Assembly: GCA_034440635.1 (NCBI GenBank)
Contig: JAOTON010000961.1
Location: 434,001 to 498,000, forward strand
Source of the DNA: Lepas anatifera
Taxonomy: Eukaryota > Arthropoda > Thecostraca > Lepadidae
Reading direction: 5' to 3'
Length of the DNA stretch: 64,000 nt
Shown: positions 50,901 through 62,867 of the stretch, one piece after another
Layout: every line of letters begins with the position of its first letter
Position numbering within the stretch: the stretch's first letter is position 1
The notes under the pieces: model-generated
Told to the model about the DNA's origin: nothing
What the model saw: only the letters and a program-made list of their open reading frames with translations
The model's database searches: none
Position numbers and translations under genes: made by a program

Positions 50901-53900
50901 CCTTCAGTTTTTCTTCAGACAACTCCCACCAGCGCTTGCACTGGCTTGTTTCGTCAACTCTCGCGATGATATGATGGTTTACGTACCCCTGAACTCGTTC
51001 GCCACGGAGTATTTTTGCCACAGTAAAGACCTGTGTTGTCTTGTCGGATACGGGAAAATCTATCGGGATGTCATTCCCGACAGCGCTGGGACAACCCGAA
51101 ATTATTTCCGCTCCTTATGGTCTGAAAAATGACCGGACACCACTGATTGTGTAGGCTCAATTCTACGCGTTGGGACACGGTGCGTGACTGTGTCAGCGGA
51201 ACTTGGAGATTCATTTTCATTTGTTTCCGGCCCATGAAGTGTCATTGGGCAATGAAACACTAGGGGAGCTTCAGTTAGAGATGGTGGTCAGTCAGTTCCT
51301 CGCTTTGTCCCTTCGAGACGGCATTTATGTGTGTAAAGAATGTTAAGGTGCTCTAAAGGACGACAAATCGTATCTCGGCGTCAGTTTACCCTGCAGCGGT
51401 TTCGGCACAGGTCAGTCCCCTCATTTTGCTATCGTTTTCAGTGCGGTCTGATTAAACTCTGAACGGTACAGATGTGTGGTTTGTTAACCAACCGAGAGAA
51501 ACTGCAACTGGGCCACCCGGATGCAACCCATTTCGATCCTGGCGAGTGGAAAAAGACGAAATCCAATGTGGTGAAGGCGTTTTGAAAAGGTGCAGCTCAT
51601 TTGTATGTAACGGCAAGCAAGTTTGCGGAAATCGGGAACCTCAGTTGTGCCTGCTTGAGGAAGAAAAGATGCTGTGAATACCATTGTTTTCGTTTTCCTT
51701 TTTTACTTGGGCTTGGCCCGTCTCCGAGTCTTCTGTCCAGGTTTGTATCGAAGGCAGTAATACTTGATAGACATTAAGTCCCTATAACATGTTTTTTATT
51801 TTTATTTTGCTATGAAATCTGAGATTCTGACCTGTCTTATTTGGTGGCATTTCAAATTCTTAAAATATGAACGGTGATGATTGAAAGTTGCATTGTTGTC
51901 ATGAGTCTGATTCCCGGGAACGCTTTGATTGAATTGTCTCCTCAATTAGGGGAAACCGAAGTTTCGTATCTGGCTCATGTTTTGCGTGTTATACATTTTT
52001 CTCAACTTTTTCGGATGCACTTAATCTCATTTCAGTGGCGGATATGGTATGTACCAGTGGGCTGGCCATCTCCTTTAAATTCGATTTAGCACTGGTCTTG
52101 TAGCTTATATCCTTTCTTGACATTGTTTGGTTTAATTAGACATCACTGGCACCTCAAAAGATATAATAGTTTGATTTATGTTTAAGTGTGCCTAAAAAAG
52201 TCAAGTGCATATTTCTTAAGTGAACTTAACGGTTTCGGTTCCAAGTCTCAATGAATGCTGTGGTCGAAGTATGCTTTACATCAGCTGCTCACTAGCAGCT
52301 AAGCTGCACCTGCTGTTTGGAAGCAGCCATCGCGAGCACTGCGCATAAGTCGCGGCGCACAGGCGTGAGTAGTGCACGGTCTCTCGGCCTGGCGCTGGTT
52401 GCGCGCGTCCGGTGTGTTTTGGACGCGCGCGGCCGGCGTGTGCCCCGGTGTGCGCTGACGGGCCGGCCGCCGCCCCGCCTCCCCCCAGTATGACAGCAGG
52501 CGTGATTCCTACCCGCCGAGCCGCGGCCGCACCAACCTGCGGGGCGCCCGCGGCGCTACCCGCAGCCGCGGCGCCTTCACCAGCCGCGCTCCGGTCCGCC
52601 GCGTGGACAACAAGCAGGACAACAAGACCAGGTGAGAGCCGGACGGCGCCTTAGACGGTTCGGCTGACTGGGAAGCAGCATCTTCGGATTGGGAGCAACT
52701 TTGCCAGTGAGCGGTATGGGCTTGGTCAGGGCTTTCAGTCGTCATTCGTTGACTCAATGTTTTCTAGAAGCACCCGGGCGCGCTGTATTTGAGAGTGTGA
52801 GTTGGGCCGGCGTTGCGTGGTTGTGCGGCGGTCTGCGGCGCTGACGACGGCTGCTGGCCGTGTCTCCTGCAGCGCCAACAAGAAGAAGCCGGAGCAGACC
52901 AAGAAGCCGGTGAAGACCACACAGCAGGCGCTGGACGAGGCCAAGGCGGCGGCGCTGGAGAAGCAGATGGAGAAGGAAGGAGCCCAGAAACCCTCCGAGG
53001 TCAGTCGCTGCACTGGACTGAGTAACTGCCGCCGGAACTTAGTATTGTAGTTCCCTTGTCGCTGGCGCCATGTTCGAAGCATTCCTTTCCTGCGTCCGCC
53101 TCTGGTGATTCGTTTTGACATTACACCATCTTTTCTCGATGTCTAAAATGCCATGCATTATCGGACGTTTGGTAATCTACTTAGAGAAAATTAAACAGTA
53201 AAATATGTATACTTCACTATGTAGTTCTGGACCCGGAACTGCCAGTGAGTTTTGAGTTCCACGTAACTGAAATGAATGACAATGTATCCTGGATTCACGT
53301 CCTGTTGCCAGACAGTGGTTCGTTGCCATGACGACTGGTCACGTGTGGGATGCGTTATACCGTCTGGCCTGCTTGTTACTGAGCGGCCGCGCTTCGCTGC
53401 AGGACGCAGCGGGCCAGGAGCTGTTGGCGAAGACTGACGAGACCCCGGCCGACACCAAGGACGCTGCCGAGACCAAGGAGGCGGACGAGAAAAAAGGCTG
53501 AGACCGGGGAGGCTGCTGAGAAGAAGGAGGGCGAGACGGCAGAGGCTGCGCCTGCCGCCGCCGCTGCTGCTGCTGATGCCGAGAAGGAGAAGGAGAAGAA
53601 GTCTCCGACCAAGCCGCAGCGCGAGAAGATCGATAGCAAGTACCTGAACTGTTCGGTGTGCAACGTGTCCAACATCAGCACTGAGCAGGGCTTCTCTGAG
53701 CACGTGCGCGGCCGCCGCCACCAGACCATGATGCAGATGATGGAACAGCGGCTGGAACAGACGGCCAAACTGATCCGCATCGAGGTCCAGGTCAGTGCCA
53801 CCACCGGGCCACACTGCTCAACTGGCTCTGGTCTCGTTGGTTAGGTCTTTTTTGAGTATTCAAGCAGCTCTTTTCGTTATTTCAGCTTTTCACGCAGTGG

Positions 53901-56018
53901 CCTTAGGTATGTGGATTGCTTTCTTTTGTAGTCCCACTTAGGCAAGTTGTGTCACTTTCTGTCCACTTGGTAAAGTTTTTGCTTAATTCTGTCAGTTATC
54001 GGTGAGCTTGGAATGTTGGGCGCTGCGTTTGTCTGTAATCGCCAGGTCTAATTCCAAGCTACGTCATTTGATTGAACAAAAATCAGAAATTCATTCTGTT
54101 GTTGAGCCTTTGGCGTTTTTTTCTTGTTTTTACATGTGTTCTTTCTTTCTCTTACTGAATACGTCTGTCCCAATTTTTTATGCAAATGAGTACAAGTGCT
54201 TGGTTTGGTGGCTCAGGTGGCATCGAAGCGAGCTGAGATCGAGCGCCAGCGGCGCGGCAAGGCCAACGCCAAGGACTACGGCTACTGCGGCATGTGCAAC
54301 ATTCGCGTATTCGAGGACCTCAACGAACATCGCTCTAACGATCCTCTCCACGCCAAACTGAAAAAGTGAGAACACCGGGGAGAATTTCCAGTAATGTAAC
54401 GCTCCTTTGCGTATCATGCTGCTCAGTAACATGAGTGATTGTGTCCCCTTGCGCCATTTTGCTGGCTCGATATCGGCCGTGTGGCAGTTGGAATGGCGTG
54501 TGGGAGCCGATGGCGAGGCGGGAGCCTGACGTCAGTTGTGCGCCGCAGGTTCCTGCACCCGCGCTGCTGTGGACTCCGGTTCGACACGCCCGTCATGTAC
54601 GAGCGCCACCTGCTGTCCTTCTCCCACCTCCGGGTAGGTCGACCGGCGCGGCCGATGTATGGTGCATATCGCTCTCTTACCCCGTCTGGCTCTTTTGGCA
54701 GGCGCTGGGGTGTCTTACTATTTCATCATAACGTACTCTCGATGCGTGGTTGAGGCGATTGTCGTCGAATCTTTGCCTTGCTGTGTTAAAGCTTAACGCT
54801 GTTAACTAAGAAATAGATTGTTCGCTCTGTCGGCGTAAGATTCATCGTTGGGTTATACCATAAGGGGTCTCTAGTGTTTCTTTGGCGCTGACCCGGCTTT
54901 GCTCTGTTTGCAGAAACAGATGTCTAGGGACAAAGAGCAGGAGGAGGCCGGCGAGGGCGCCGTGGCCGTCAACCCCTGCCCCCCGACAGACACCAAGGTC
55001 AACGGCGAGGCCGCCGCCGGGGACGATGTGGCCAAGGAGGGTGAGTCGGGAGACAAGCCAGAGGGCGAGGCGACCGCGGCCGAGGGTGAGCCGGCCGTCA
55101 AGCCAGAGGGCGAGGCGATGGAAACGGACGCCACCAAACCCGAGGAGCCTGAGAAGCCAAAGGAAGAGGAGGAGGAGGAGGAGCCGGCGCCAGTCATGTA
55201 CGACCCGGAGGTGGCGGTGGCCACCAAGTCGGGCCAGCCCTTCACCGGCATCTTCTGCACCATCTGCAGGCTGGCCATGCCGGACAGCTCGTGGACGGAG
55301 CACTGCAAGAGCAGGGTGCACTACAACCGGAACATGGTGGTGGTGCAGCGCGCCGAGGTGGCGCGCCGGGAGGCCGCCGCCGAGGCCGCCAGGAAAGCCG
55401 CCAAGGCAGCCAAGGCGGAGGCCGCCGCGGCCGCCGCCGCTGCCGTCAACGCTGAAGCCGAGGAGGTGGTGGTTGTGGAGGGTGACGCGGAGGAGGAGGC
55501 GTCACCCGGCCGAGGAGCAGACAGAGGGCGCCGAGCCTGCGCGCGGCACCAAGCGACCGGCGGAGGACGAGGACGTCGGCGGAGACGCCAAGATCGCCGC
55601 CACAGAGCCGGAGGTGGTGGACTTGGACGGTGAGGCGGGCGCCGAGGAGCCGGCCGCCGACGCTGCAGCTGACGACGAGGTGGTGGAAGAGGTGCCTGCC
55701 GAAGATGCGCCGGCCACCGCTGCCGCCGCTGCTCAGCCCGACCCGGCGCCTGCCACAGCCCCTGCCGCGGCGGCGCCAGCTGCTCCCAAGCCGGCGGCAG
55801 CAGCCGCCGCGCCGGCAGCAGCTGCTTCCAAGCCGGCTGCAGCGCCGGCACCAGCTGCCCCCAAGCCAGCACCAGCTACCCCCAAGCCAGCACCAGCTGC
55901 CCCCAAGCCGGTGTCGACACCTAACCGGGGCCGCGGCGGCCGAGGGGGACACCGCGGCTCGCCTCGCGGCGGGTTCGCGCGACGCTCTCGCGGGAGCGGC
56001 CGCGGCGGCCGTCGCTGA
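47975..56018 (+). CDS. Pep: Pep-like zinc finger protein on ecdysone puffs (nuclear RNA-binding)
   Basis: Coding exons are 47975-48218, 50045-50337, 52489-52631, 52873-52999, 53403-53790, 54217-54365, 54549-54633 and 54914-56018. All have GT/AG borders and matching phases (1,0,2,0,0,2,0), giving about 843 residues. The N-terminus is Gly/Arg/Ser-rich (MVYGRSSSGGGRYDTYG) with SMAANLVASILQQNQQQQQ. Four matrin-like C2H2 fingers lie near residues 352-375, 422-443, 454-474 and 591-613. The tail is Glu-, then Ala/Pro-rich and ends in RGG-type repeats. Drosophila PEP, an hnRNP-associated protein of ecdysone-induced puffs, has this same layout. Two apparent one-base insertions break the frame: the A6 run 53490-53495 and the CCC at 55505-55507; both read on correctly after one base less. 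CIZ1-type matrin-finger proteins are the main alternative. The upstream 5'UTR exon was not found. Confidence 0.82.
48219..50044 (+). other. Pep-like intron (after the ATG exon), no gene recognised
   Basis: Bounded by AAA|GTGAGT and CGCACCAG|GC. Short open frames here have no recognisable motif. A CAGTGAGCCGG/CCACTGAGCGGCTCACTG inverted motif lies near 49690-49725. Confidence 0.6.
50338..52488 (+). other. Pep-like intron, no gene recognised
   Basis: Bounded by AAG|GTAAAC and CCCCCCAG|TATGAC. It contains duplicated AAACTGTAACCGC..CTGTAGGTTAT near 50517-50570 and otherwise no structure I can support. Confidence 0.6.
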
Positions 56019-56305
56019 GGCGGTGTTTCTGCCGCCACGGGCATATACTCGACCCCCTCCCCCCGGCAGTCGCTGACGTGACTGTTTTACCTATCGCCTG
56101 CGCGTAGCAGCGACGACTTCTGTATCGTTGTTCATGTGGAAGTGGCCAGCGCTTCACCCCTCATTGTGCCGTGTCGCAGGGCGACCGCCAGAACCGGATG
56201 TGAATACAGATACACGCACGTTTCGTCCCATAGATGCGTCTTTTGGTTGAGTTGCGCGAAACGTTGAAACAAGTACTGAATATGAGCCTAGATTTGACGA
56301 TACCA

Positions 56306-56311
56306 ATTAAA
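56306..56311 (+). promoter_or_regulatory. Possible poly(A) signal ATTAAA of the Pep-like gene
   Basis: ATTAAA, the commonest variant hexamer, lies 288 bases after the stop. No canonical AATAAA was seen between the stop and this point. Confidence 0.3.
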
Positions 56312-56399
56312 ACGAGTCAAGGGTGCTAACAGAGCGGGTCTAGATACTCCTGCAACGTGCGATATCCACATTATTGCTGCACGGAGTTACCTCACACCC

Positions 56400-57960
56400 G
56401 AAATCTTCCATTAAGAAGTACGTATAAATTAGACGTCATCACATGACTCATCGTGTGCCTAATCGGTGGCTCTGCGAGGTTTATGAGCCTGTCAGAATCA
56501 GCACCTAACGCCCTTTGAACCTCTCGGTTCGCTGTTAGTCTGATTGGCACCGGACGCGTCGGTGCCCCGGCAGGGAGCGTGCGGCACGCGCCGCGGTGGC
56601 AGCGGCGTTTGAACTGGGCCGCCTGTCAGTCAGCCCGCTGCTTAGTCCGACACCGGACGGTGCGGAGAGAGACGTGCCAGACACACGGCTATGGAACTGG
56701 GCCCATCACCTGGGTGCCAGGCAGCCCGCGTGCGATCGGTGCTGGCCGTAGCGGTCAGTGCTGTGATATGTTCTGCCGGCCGAGTGTGGGAGGACCGCGT
56801 GTCCCTATAAACCCTGCCGGACTGCGCAGTCGATATGCCGGTTATTCGACGGGTAGACGTCTCACTCATCAGTGGAGACGTCTCTTCAGTAGATTGACCC
56901 TTTTCGGGGTGGGGGAAGAAGGCCGGCACGATCGTTGGCAGTAGTCAGCAATGAGTTCGGCGGCTGTGTACCGCGCGCAAACCCCGGGGGAATAGCTGGG
57001 CGCGAGGGTCGCCGCCCTGGAGCGGCGCCTGGAACCGGCAGCTCCGGCCGCAGCTCAGCTGAGCTTGGTGACGTCATCAGGCCGCTAGCTTGCCGGGTTG
57101 AGTCATTTATGGAGGTGGCAAAATTCAATCTGGGCAGAAGCCAGGGTAGGATATATATTGGGCGGCGGTTGTCTAAACGTATGCTCACGCTCTTTATTAT
57201 TATTATCGGTTTCGAAACCGCAACCGGGTGATAATCGCGAATGTTTCTGATTGCTGCTGCACCTCGGTTCGTGCCTTGTTCGTGACACTACATGAATTTA
57301 TGGTGGGCGGAGTAGACCCGCTCCTAGACACGCTTCTACTTGTGCAGTGCAACTGCGACAACGCCAGGCAAAGCACTATCAATACGTTGCATTGGTTCAC
57401 TCTTGAAAATTGTTCCCAGGAGCTTCCACTGCCACCTACGATTGTTCGGGGGAATCTTCTCTGTCCCCCAGAGATCACGATCGCCCCCACCCGTTGCACC
57501 AAGTTGGACGCGCGGAAACACCATAGTCCGATTGTGCACGGGTGATATCGCGCGCAAAAGTATTTGGGAATCCCCAAACCTCCCTATCTCGCCGACGACT
57601 GATGTGCTTGCTCGGTACACACGGTTATATTTACATGTAAAACGATCTCCTGATCAATACCGGCGGACGGGTGCGAGGCGCTGGGTGGCTTCAGGCATGC
57701 TGCAGTGGATTTGTCGTAATTTCACGGCAACTTTCCGCTGTTCCATCCTCTGTTTCCGACCGATAAGAATCTGGTGATTTTAAGCCAACCCAGACTGTGG
57801 TTTTCTGTTATCTGCCAGTGCAACACGAATCAACTGTGTGATAACGGAAATTCGCCGCCATGATGAGCGATGGGTTACGATGCCTGAACTCCATACGCAT
57901 CACGTATCGACGAATGAACCGCCGTGTATAAACTGGGAGTACGGGGGCTCGTCTGGCCTA
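56400..57960. other. No gene recognised
   Basis: Moderately GC-rich sequence with short overlapping frames on both strands, none with a recognisable domain. A CRE-like TGACGTCA lies at about 57069-57076 (GGTGACGTCATC) but no associated transcript start is evident. Confidence 0.45.
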
Positions 57961-57966
57961 CATATC

Positions 57967-58224
57967 CTACCTCTCCCAGGCCGGGGAGACCTGTCTGCGG
58001 CGCGCCGGGGTCAGTCTCACCTGCCTCCGGTAGCGGGGCCAGCTGAGAGGCCGCCGCCGCTGGTCCGTGTAACTGCCATGCACCGGCTCCCTGCAGAGCT
58101 TCCTGCCGCGGCAGTAACATCCGGGCAGACACCCGCCGTGAATGCACGCGCGACACAGCCGCTCCACGCCACAGGTGCACTCGCGGCGACATCCGCACCA
58201 CGTGCTGGCCTGGCCGCTAGACAT
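57967..58224 (-). CDS. Possible cysteine-rich small protein or exon
   Basis: The frame from ATG near 58224 opens MSSGQASTWCGCRRECTCG and contains ten cysteines in about 40 residues, ending CLPGCYCRGRKLC. The CxPGCxCxxG pattern resembles the end of trypsin-inhibitor-like (TIL) domains, but the first half has the wrong cysteine spacing and the frame then becomes Arg/Pro-rich. No signal peptide and no convincing splice sites were seen. It may be one exon of a larger gene or chance. Confidence 0.25.
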   Translation of the reverse strand: MSSGQASTWCGCRRECTCGVERLCRACIHGGCLPGCYCRGRKLCREPVHGSYTDQRRRPLSWPRYRRQVRLTPARRRQVSPAWER

Positions 58225-58329
58225 TGCGCCGCGGCCCACCTCCTGACACCGCCTCCGCCTCCGCCCGACTGCCGCCTCCGCCGTAATCTCAGCCGGTTGG
58301 ACCCCCTCCCCTCCCCTGGCTAACAAGGG

Positions 58330-59730
58330 GCGGTCGATGCATGACAGAGGCGGGCGGAGCTAGGCGTGAGGTGATGGGTTACGCTTTCGCCGATGGACAT
58401 CCACATATGGCCGTAATCGCAGTGCCCCGCACGTGTTTCTACCGTTGCTGAATAAGCCAGGGCAGCTGAACAGCTGACTGCATCATCAATGAATCAGACG
58501 GTCCTACCATCAACTCAGCGTCTGAGTGGCGTTTCCGATCGTCCTTTTGTGACGGTTTTCTCTGGTTGGGGGTAACGGTCTCGGTGGCGTGCCGTGCCCT
58601 GACGGGGCCGATCAGGTGACTGTAGCGCGGCAGGGGAGGGCGGGTATCTGTGAATGGTCGGCTCCTCACGGCCGTCAGCTGGCCTGGTGCACGGCCGCTC
58701 CCGTACTGGGCAGTGGTGAGGCCAGTCTTTGTTTCGGGGAGCGGCGCCTCTGCAGCGAAGATTGCATCCGATAGTTATTTGTTTCACAGATAGATACCGG
58801 CAGACATGGGGGGAATAAAGTGATAATTGAATTTGGCGATATTTTTAAACACAAAATGCGACCTGCTTAGTGCGAGGTGAGTTCTCGTTGATCGCCAGAG
58901 CTACGAGAACGGAAGAATCCGGCATCTGGGGAGATCATACTCATTGGAATCTCTGCTAGGACAGTTCCCAGTTGTAGCGCTCTCCAAGATCATATTTTCT
59001 TCTCAAAGCATCGACTTGAATGTGACCTATTCACCGCCCTAGGCGTGTGATGGGAAACGGTCATGACGTGACAGGCCATGCCCCTGACTTTGTTCACGCT
59101 AAACCCTAGCGACTTAGCTCTTTGTAGGACGCAGCCCCTTGGTTTTACTACTTAACGTGCTGAAACCTGTGCGGATGTGTTGTATTTATTGATATAAGCG
59201 CCATGATATGACATGCGTTGTCGGTGCGCCCAAAAACCTTTACTTATGATGAAGCAGGGAAACTGAATTAATACAATTACACGTGAGATTGCGCTCGAAC
59301 CAAGATGATAAATTTCGCTCTGAACATTTTGACGCTCGTTTTCTAAGTACAATGGCATACCTATTCAGCTATTCAATTATTTTGGTGTGCATGCTTGTAC
59401 AATTTTCTGACTTCTTTGCTGGAAAGATCCCATGCGGTGCTCTGCGACCGAGAAGCCACAGGATATTCTGCCAACAGAGACTTAGTTTCCATGGACAAAG
59501 TACGATCCGGAAGGGACCGCCGATCAGGATAATGAGGTCATTGACTCGTTGAAGTACTGTTGCACCAGCACTTTAGCACACATCGCGCTATAGTGCTGGG
59601 GAAATGACCCTTGATGGAGTGGATTAGCGGTCCGATACGGTTTGCAATTTGGCCGTGGCGCCCAGGTCAGAGACAAAGTGTCATGCTCTACAAATTACGC
59701 ACCCGGGATTTTCCCAGGAAGGGACAGCTA
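58330..59730. other. No gene recognised
   Basis: Short open frames without motifs; nothing that can be named. Confidence 0.45.
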
Positions 59731-59733
59731 CCA

Positions 59734-60744
59734 TTAGCCCTCGCCCCACCGGGGGGGCCATCGATGGCCCCTAAGGTTTTTCGGGATAGCAGAAAAACGA
59801 CGAGGCGCAGCACCGCGGTTGAGGGCTCTACCTCTCACTGCATCATTTTCCATCATCCCTGAAATTTTTTACCCCGGGTCACCCAAGGTCAGGTCACCAG
59901 ACGAGGTCAACCAAGGTCACCTCACTTCACCTTTAGAGCTCTGTAAGAGCTACATTTCAAAGTCGATCAATTTGAAACTTCCTACACTTCATGACCCCTC
60001 CAGGGTCTACAAGGTGTATATCCGGGATTTTTCGATTTCGTGCCCTGAGGTCAGGTCACGAGGCGACCTCTCCCATTGGAAAAGCATTGGGAAAAGCTAT
60101 TTCATGATATAAAAGCCACAAAAATGATTGCAAATACTCAGACTGCTCAGAACAACGTTTTTGGACACTCTTTCACGGATCCCAGGGGTCATATTTGCCC
60201 TTTGACTTTTCCAAGGTCATCCAAGGTCACCGGAGGTCAAAACAGTATTTTGACCATAACTTTTGACCTAATTGAGCTAGAGCGGTGAAACAAACACCAT
60301 CGTGTTTGTCTTGTCACTGGCTTTCATTTGATATACGGCAAGGTCACTTTTTGACCTTTCGTGACCTCAGGTCATATTAGGTCACGAGGTGACCTCTGGC
60401 GGTCAAACCACTGGCGGGAGGTCTTTACGTTCCACATAGCGGAAAAGTACTGGCAATTTGCTATCAAATGTACTTTACCAGGCCTCAATAGCTCTAATGA
60501 CATAAGAGTTATGCCCAGTTTGTTAATCATTGCATATTTGAGTGAAAATAGCCGATCTTGACCTAATTTGACCTCTGGAGGTCAAACCATTGACCTGGCA
60601 CTAAAACATGCGAAGTTTTCTTCTGAATTCCGCGAGCTTTCTTTGATTTTGCGATTTGCGCCAACGCCCATATTTTCGGGTTAGAGGGGGGCCATGTGGC
60701 CCCCGGTGGGGAAGGTGGCGCGGACCCGGTGGGGCGCGGGTTAG
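59734..60744. mobile_element. AGGTCA-rich element, copy 2, with TTAG target duplication
   Basis: TTAG at 59734-59737 and 60741-60744 bounds 1,003 bases beginning CCCTCGCCCCACCGGGG and ending GGTGGGGCGCGGG. It is the inverted-orientation relative of 24544-25486, with shared interior such as GGGATAGCAGAAAAACGACG and GGGTCTACAAGGTGTATATCC. The interior has many AGGTCA half-sites and no transposase. Confidence 0.75.
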
Positions 60745-61457
60745 TGGGGCAATTCTCCAATGAACAATGAGCGCCACAGGTCCAAGTGGGCGCGGTAACT
60801 CGATCCCCAAACGTCGATAGTTGTTGCTACAGCGTCTCCGGAAAATGGCCGTAATTTTTCTAGTTAGGAAGGTGGCTCATCTGGTTCCGCCCGTGAATCC
60901 ACCTGTATCTAATTAGGAGAGCGTTGGAGGGACCACCTCAGGTCCTGTATCTAGCACTTTTAATACGGACGAAATGAAATGATGAAATGAAATAATATTG
61001 ATGGGTGCGATAAAGCCTAGACGCTGAAGCGCCCTTAAACCACAAAATACACACCTCGGGTCCTGCCCCTTGAATCCACCTCTTTCTAGTCAGAAGAGCA
61101 GCGGAAGGGGAGGGGGCGGCCCAGTCTCTACCTGTGAATTCACATCAACGTTCAGGAGGCAACAAATAAAGCACGAATTAGGAAAGCCTAAGCTTGCATG
61201 GTGCGCACATGAGGAAAAACAGAGCGCCGAACTTCGCTATGGCTCCAGAAGCGGAGTTTCGGAACGCAGGAAGCGTCACCAGGTGGTGGACCAGAAGTTA
61301 CGACTCTCGAATTTCATAGATCAGATTTCGGATCTTGATTAATTACAGGGTACCATAAAAGGGCGGGAGGGGAAGGTCTCCCACTTTTCCAAAGCTGGGG
61401 ATGGGGTGGCCCTCAAGGGTGACAACCCCCATGTTATGTTTGCACTCAGGGCATTTT

Positions 61458-62199
61458 TTAACCCGCGCCCCACCGGGAGTCCGGCGCCACCTTCGCCCCA
61501 CCGGGGGGCCATCGATGGCCCCCCTCTAACTCCGAAAATATGGGCGTTAGCGCAAATCTGCAAAGTGCAATAGAAAGCTCGCGTGAATTCAGTAAGAAAT
61601 TACTTCACATGTTTTAGTGCTCAGGTCAATGGTTTGACCTCCAGAGGTCAAATTAGGTCAAGACCGGCTATTTTCACTCAAATATGCAATGATTAAGCAA
61701 ACTGGGCATAACTCTTATGTCATTAAAGCTATTGAGGCCTGGTAAAGTACATTTGATAGCAAATTGCCAGTACTTCTCCCGCTATGTGGAACGTAAAGAC
61801 CTCCCGCCAGTGGTTTGACCTCCAGAGGTCACCTCGTGACCTAATATGACCTGAGGTCACGAAAGGTCAAAAAGTGACCTTGCCGTATATCAAATGAAAG
61901 CCAGTGACAAGACAAACACGATGGTGTTTGTTTCACCGCTCTAGCTTAATTAGGTCAAAAGTTATTGCCAAAATACTGTTTTTGAACTCTGGTGACCTTG
62001 GATGACCTTGGAAAAGTCAAAGGGCAAATATGACCGCTGGGATTCGTGAAAGGGTGTCCAAAAACGTTGTTCTAAGCAGTCTGAGTATTTGCAATCATTT
62101 TTGTGGCTTTTATATCATGAAACAACTTTTCCCTATGCTTTTCCGATGGGAGAGGTCGCCTCGTGACCTGACCTCAGGGCACGAAATCGAAAAATCCCG
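61458..62199. mobile_element. AGGTCA-rich element, copy 3, truncated
   Basis: Starts TTAACCCGCGCCCCACCGGG and follows copy 1 base by base until ACGAAATCGAAAAATCCCG at 62199. There it switches abruptly to unrelated sequence beginning CACTGAGAAAAATTTTGACT. It is truncated, by deletion or by insertion of another element. Confidence 0.75.
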
Positions 62200-62867
62200 C
62201 ACTGAGAAAAATTTTGACTCTCCTAAATTTCCTGCATTGTGGTGACTCTGAACTCTCGTATTCGCTGACTCTCAAAATTAGGCTGAGTCGTTCAGCAAGA
62301 GTCCAATGAACCTCCTAGCATGAACGAATTTGAGCGCAGGGTCAGATGATGAGTCGGCCAAGGACAGCCTGCGCCTCGCTCGATCGTGGAGTCAGCTGAC
62401 TCTAGAACCGCGATCAAAGTGACCCTGGCGAGAGCTGAGTGAAGAAGGACGCTGCACGTGCTGCGTCAAATTTCGCCGCGCTCATTATTTACTGCTGTGT
62501 GGTGGTGGTGCAGCGTTGGCGGCGTGTATATTGTATAAGTGATAGTGGTATTTAGTGTTTTCATTCAATTATTTTGCATTTTAAACTGCGGTCGGAGTCC
62601 AGATGCTTATGAATAGGCGATTTGCTGAGATAGAGTGACGGCTGATGGGATTTGCAGGTTTTTCTATTAGTCTTGTCCCTGATATTTTTATGAGAGAAAA
62701 AGGATGTTGATGTGGTATTTTTACTTCAACTTCTCAGGAATAGAGACATACAAAGACAGATGCTAGCATCAATATTTGCCAGGTAAGTCATACTTCCAGC
62801 AGTCACATTGTGTATGCTCATCTCCAACCATTTTGTGTTCTTAATTTTTCACAAATTGAAATAGTTA

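Noticed and set aside
53191..53814. Minus-strand open frames opposite Pep-like exons, also at 55321-56044
   Set aside because: Leucine/alanine-rich shadows of GC-rich plus-strand exons with confirmed splice phases.
54882..55500. 378-residue plus-strand open frame starting at 54882
   Set aside because: Its first part is an Arg/Pro-rich shadow of the finger-4 coding frame; only its end, after 55510, is the real Pep-like tail.
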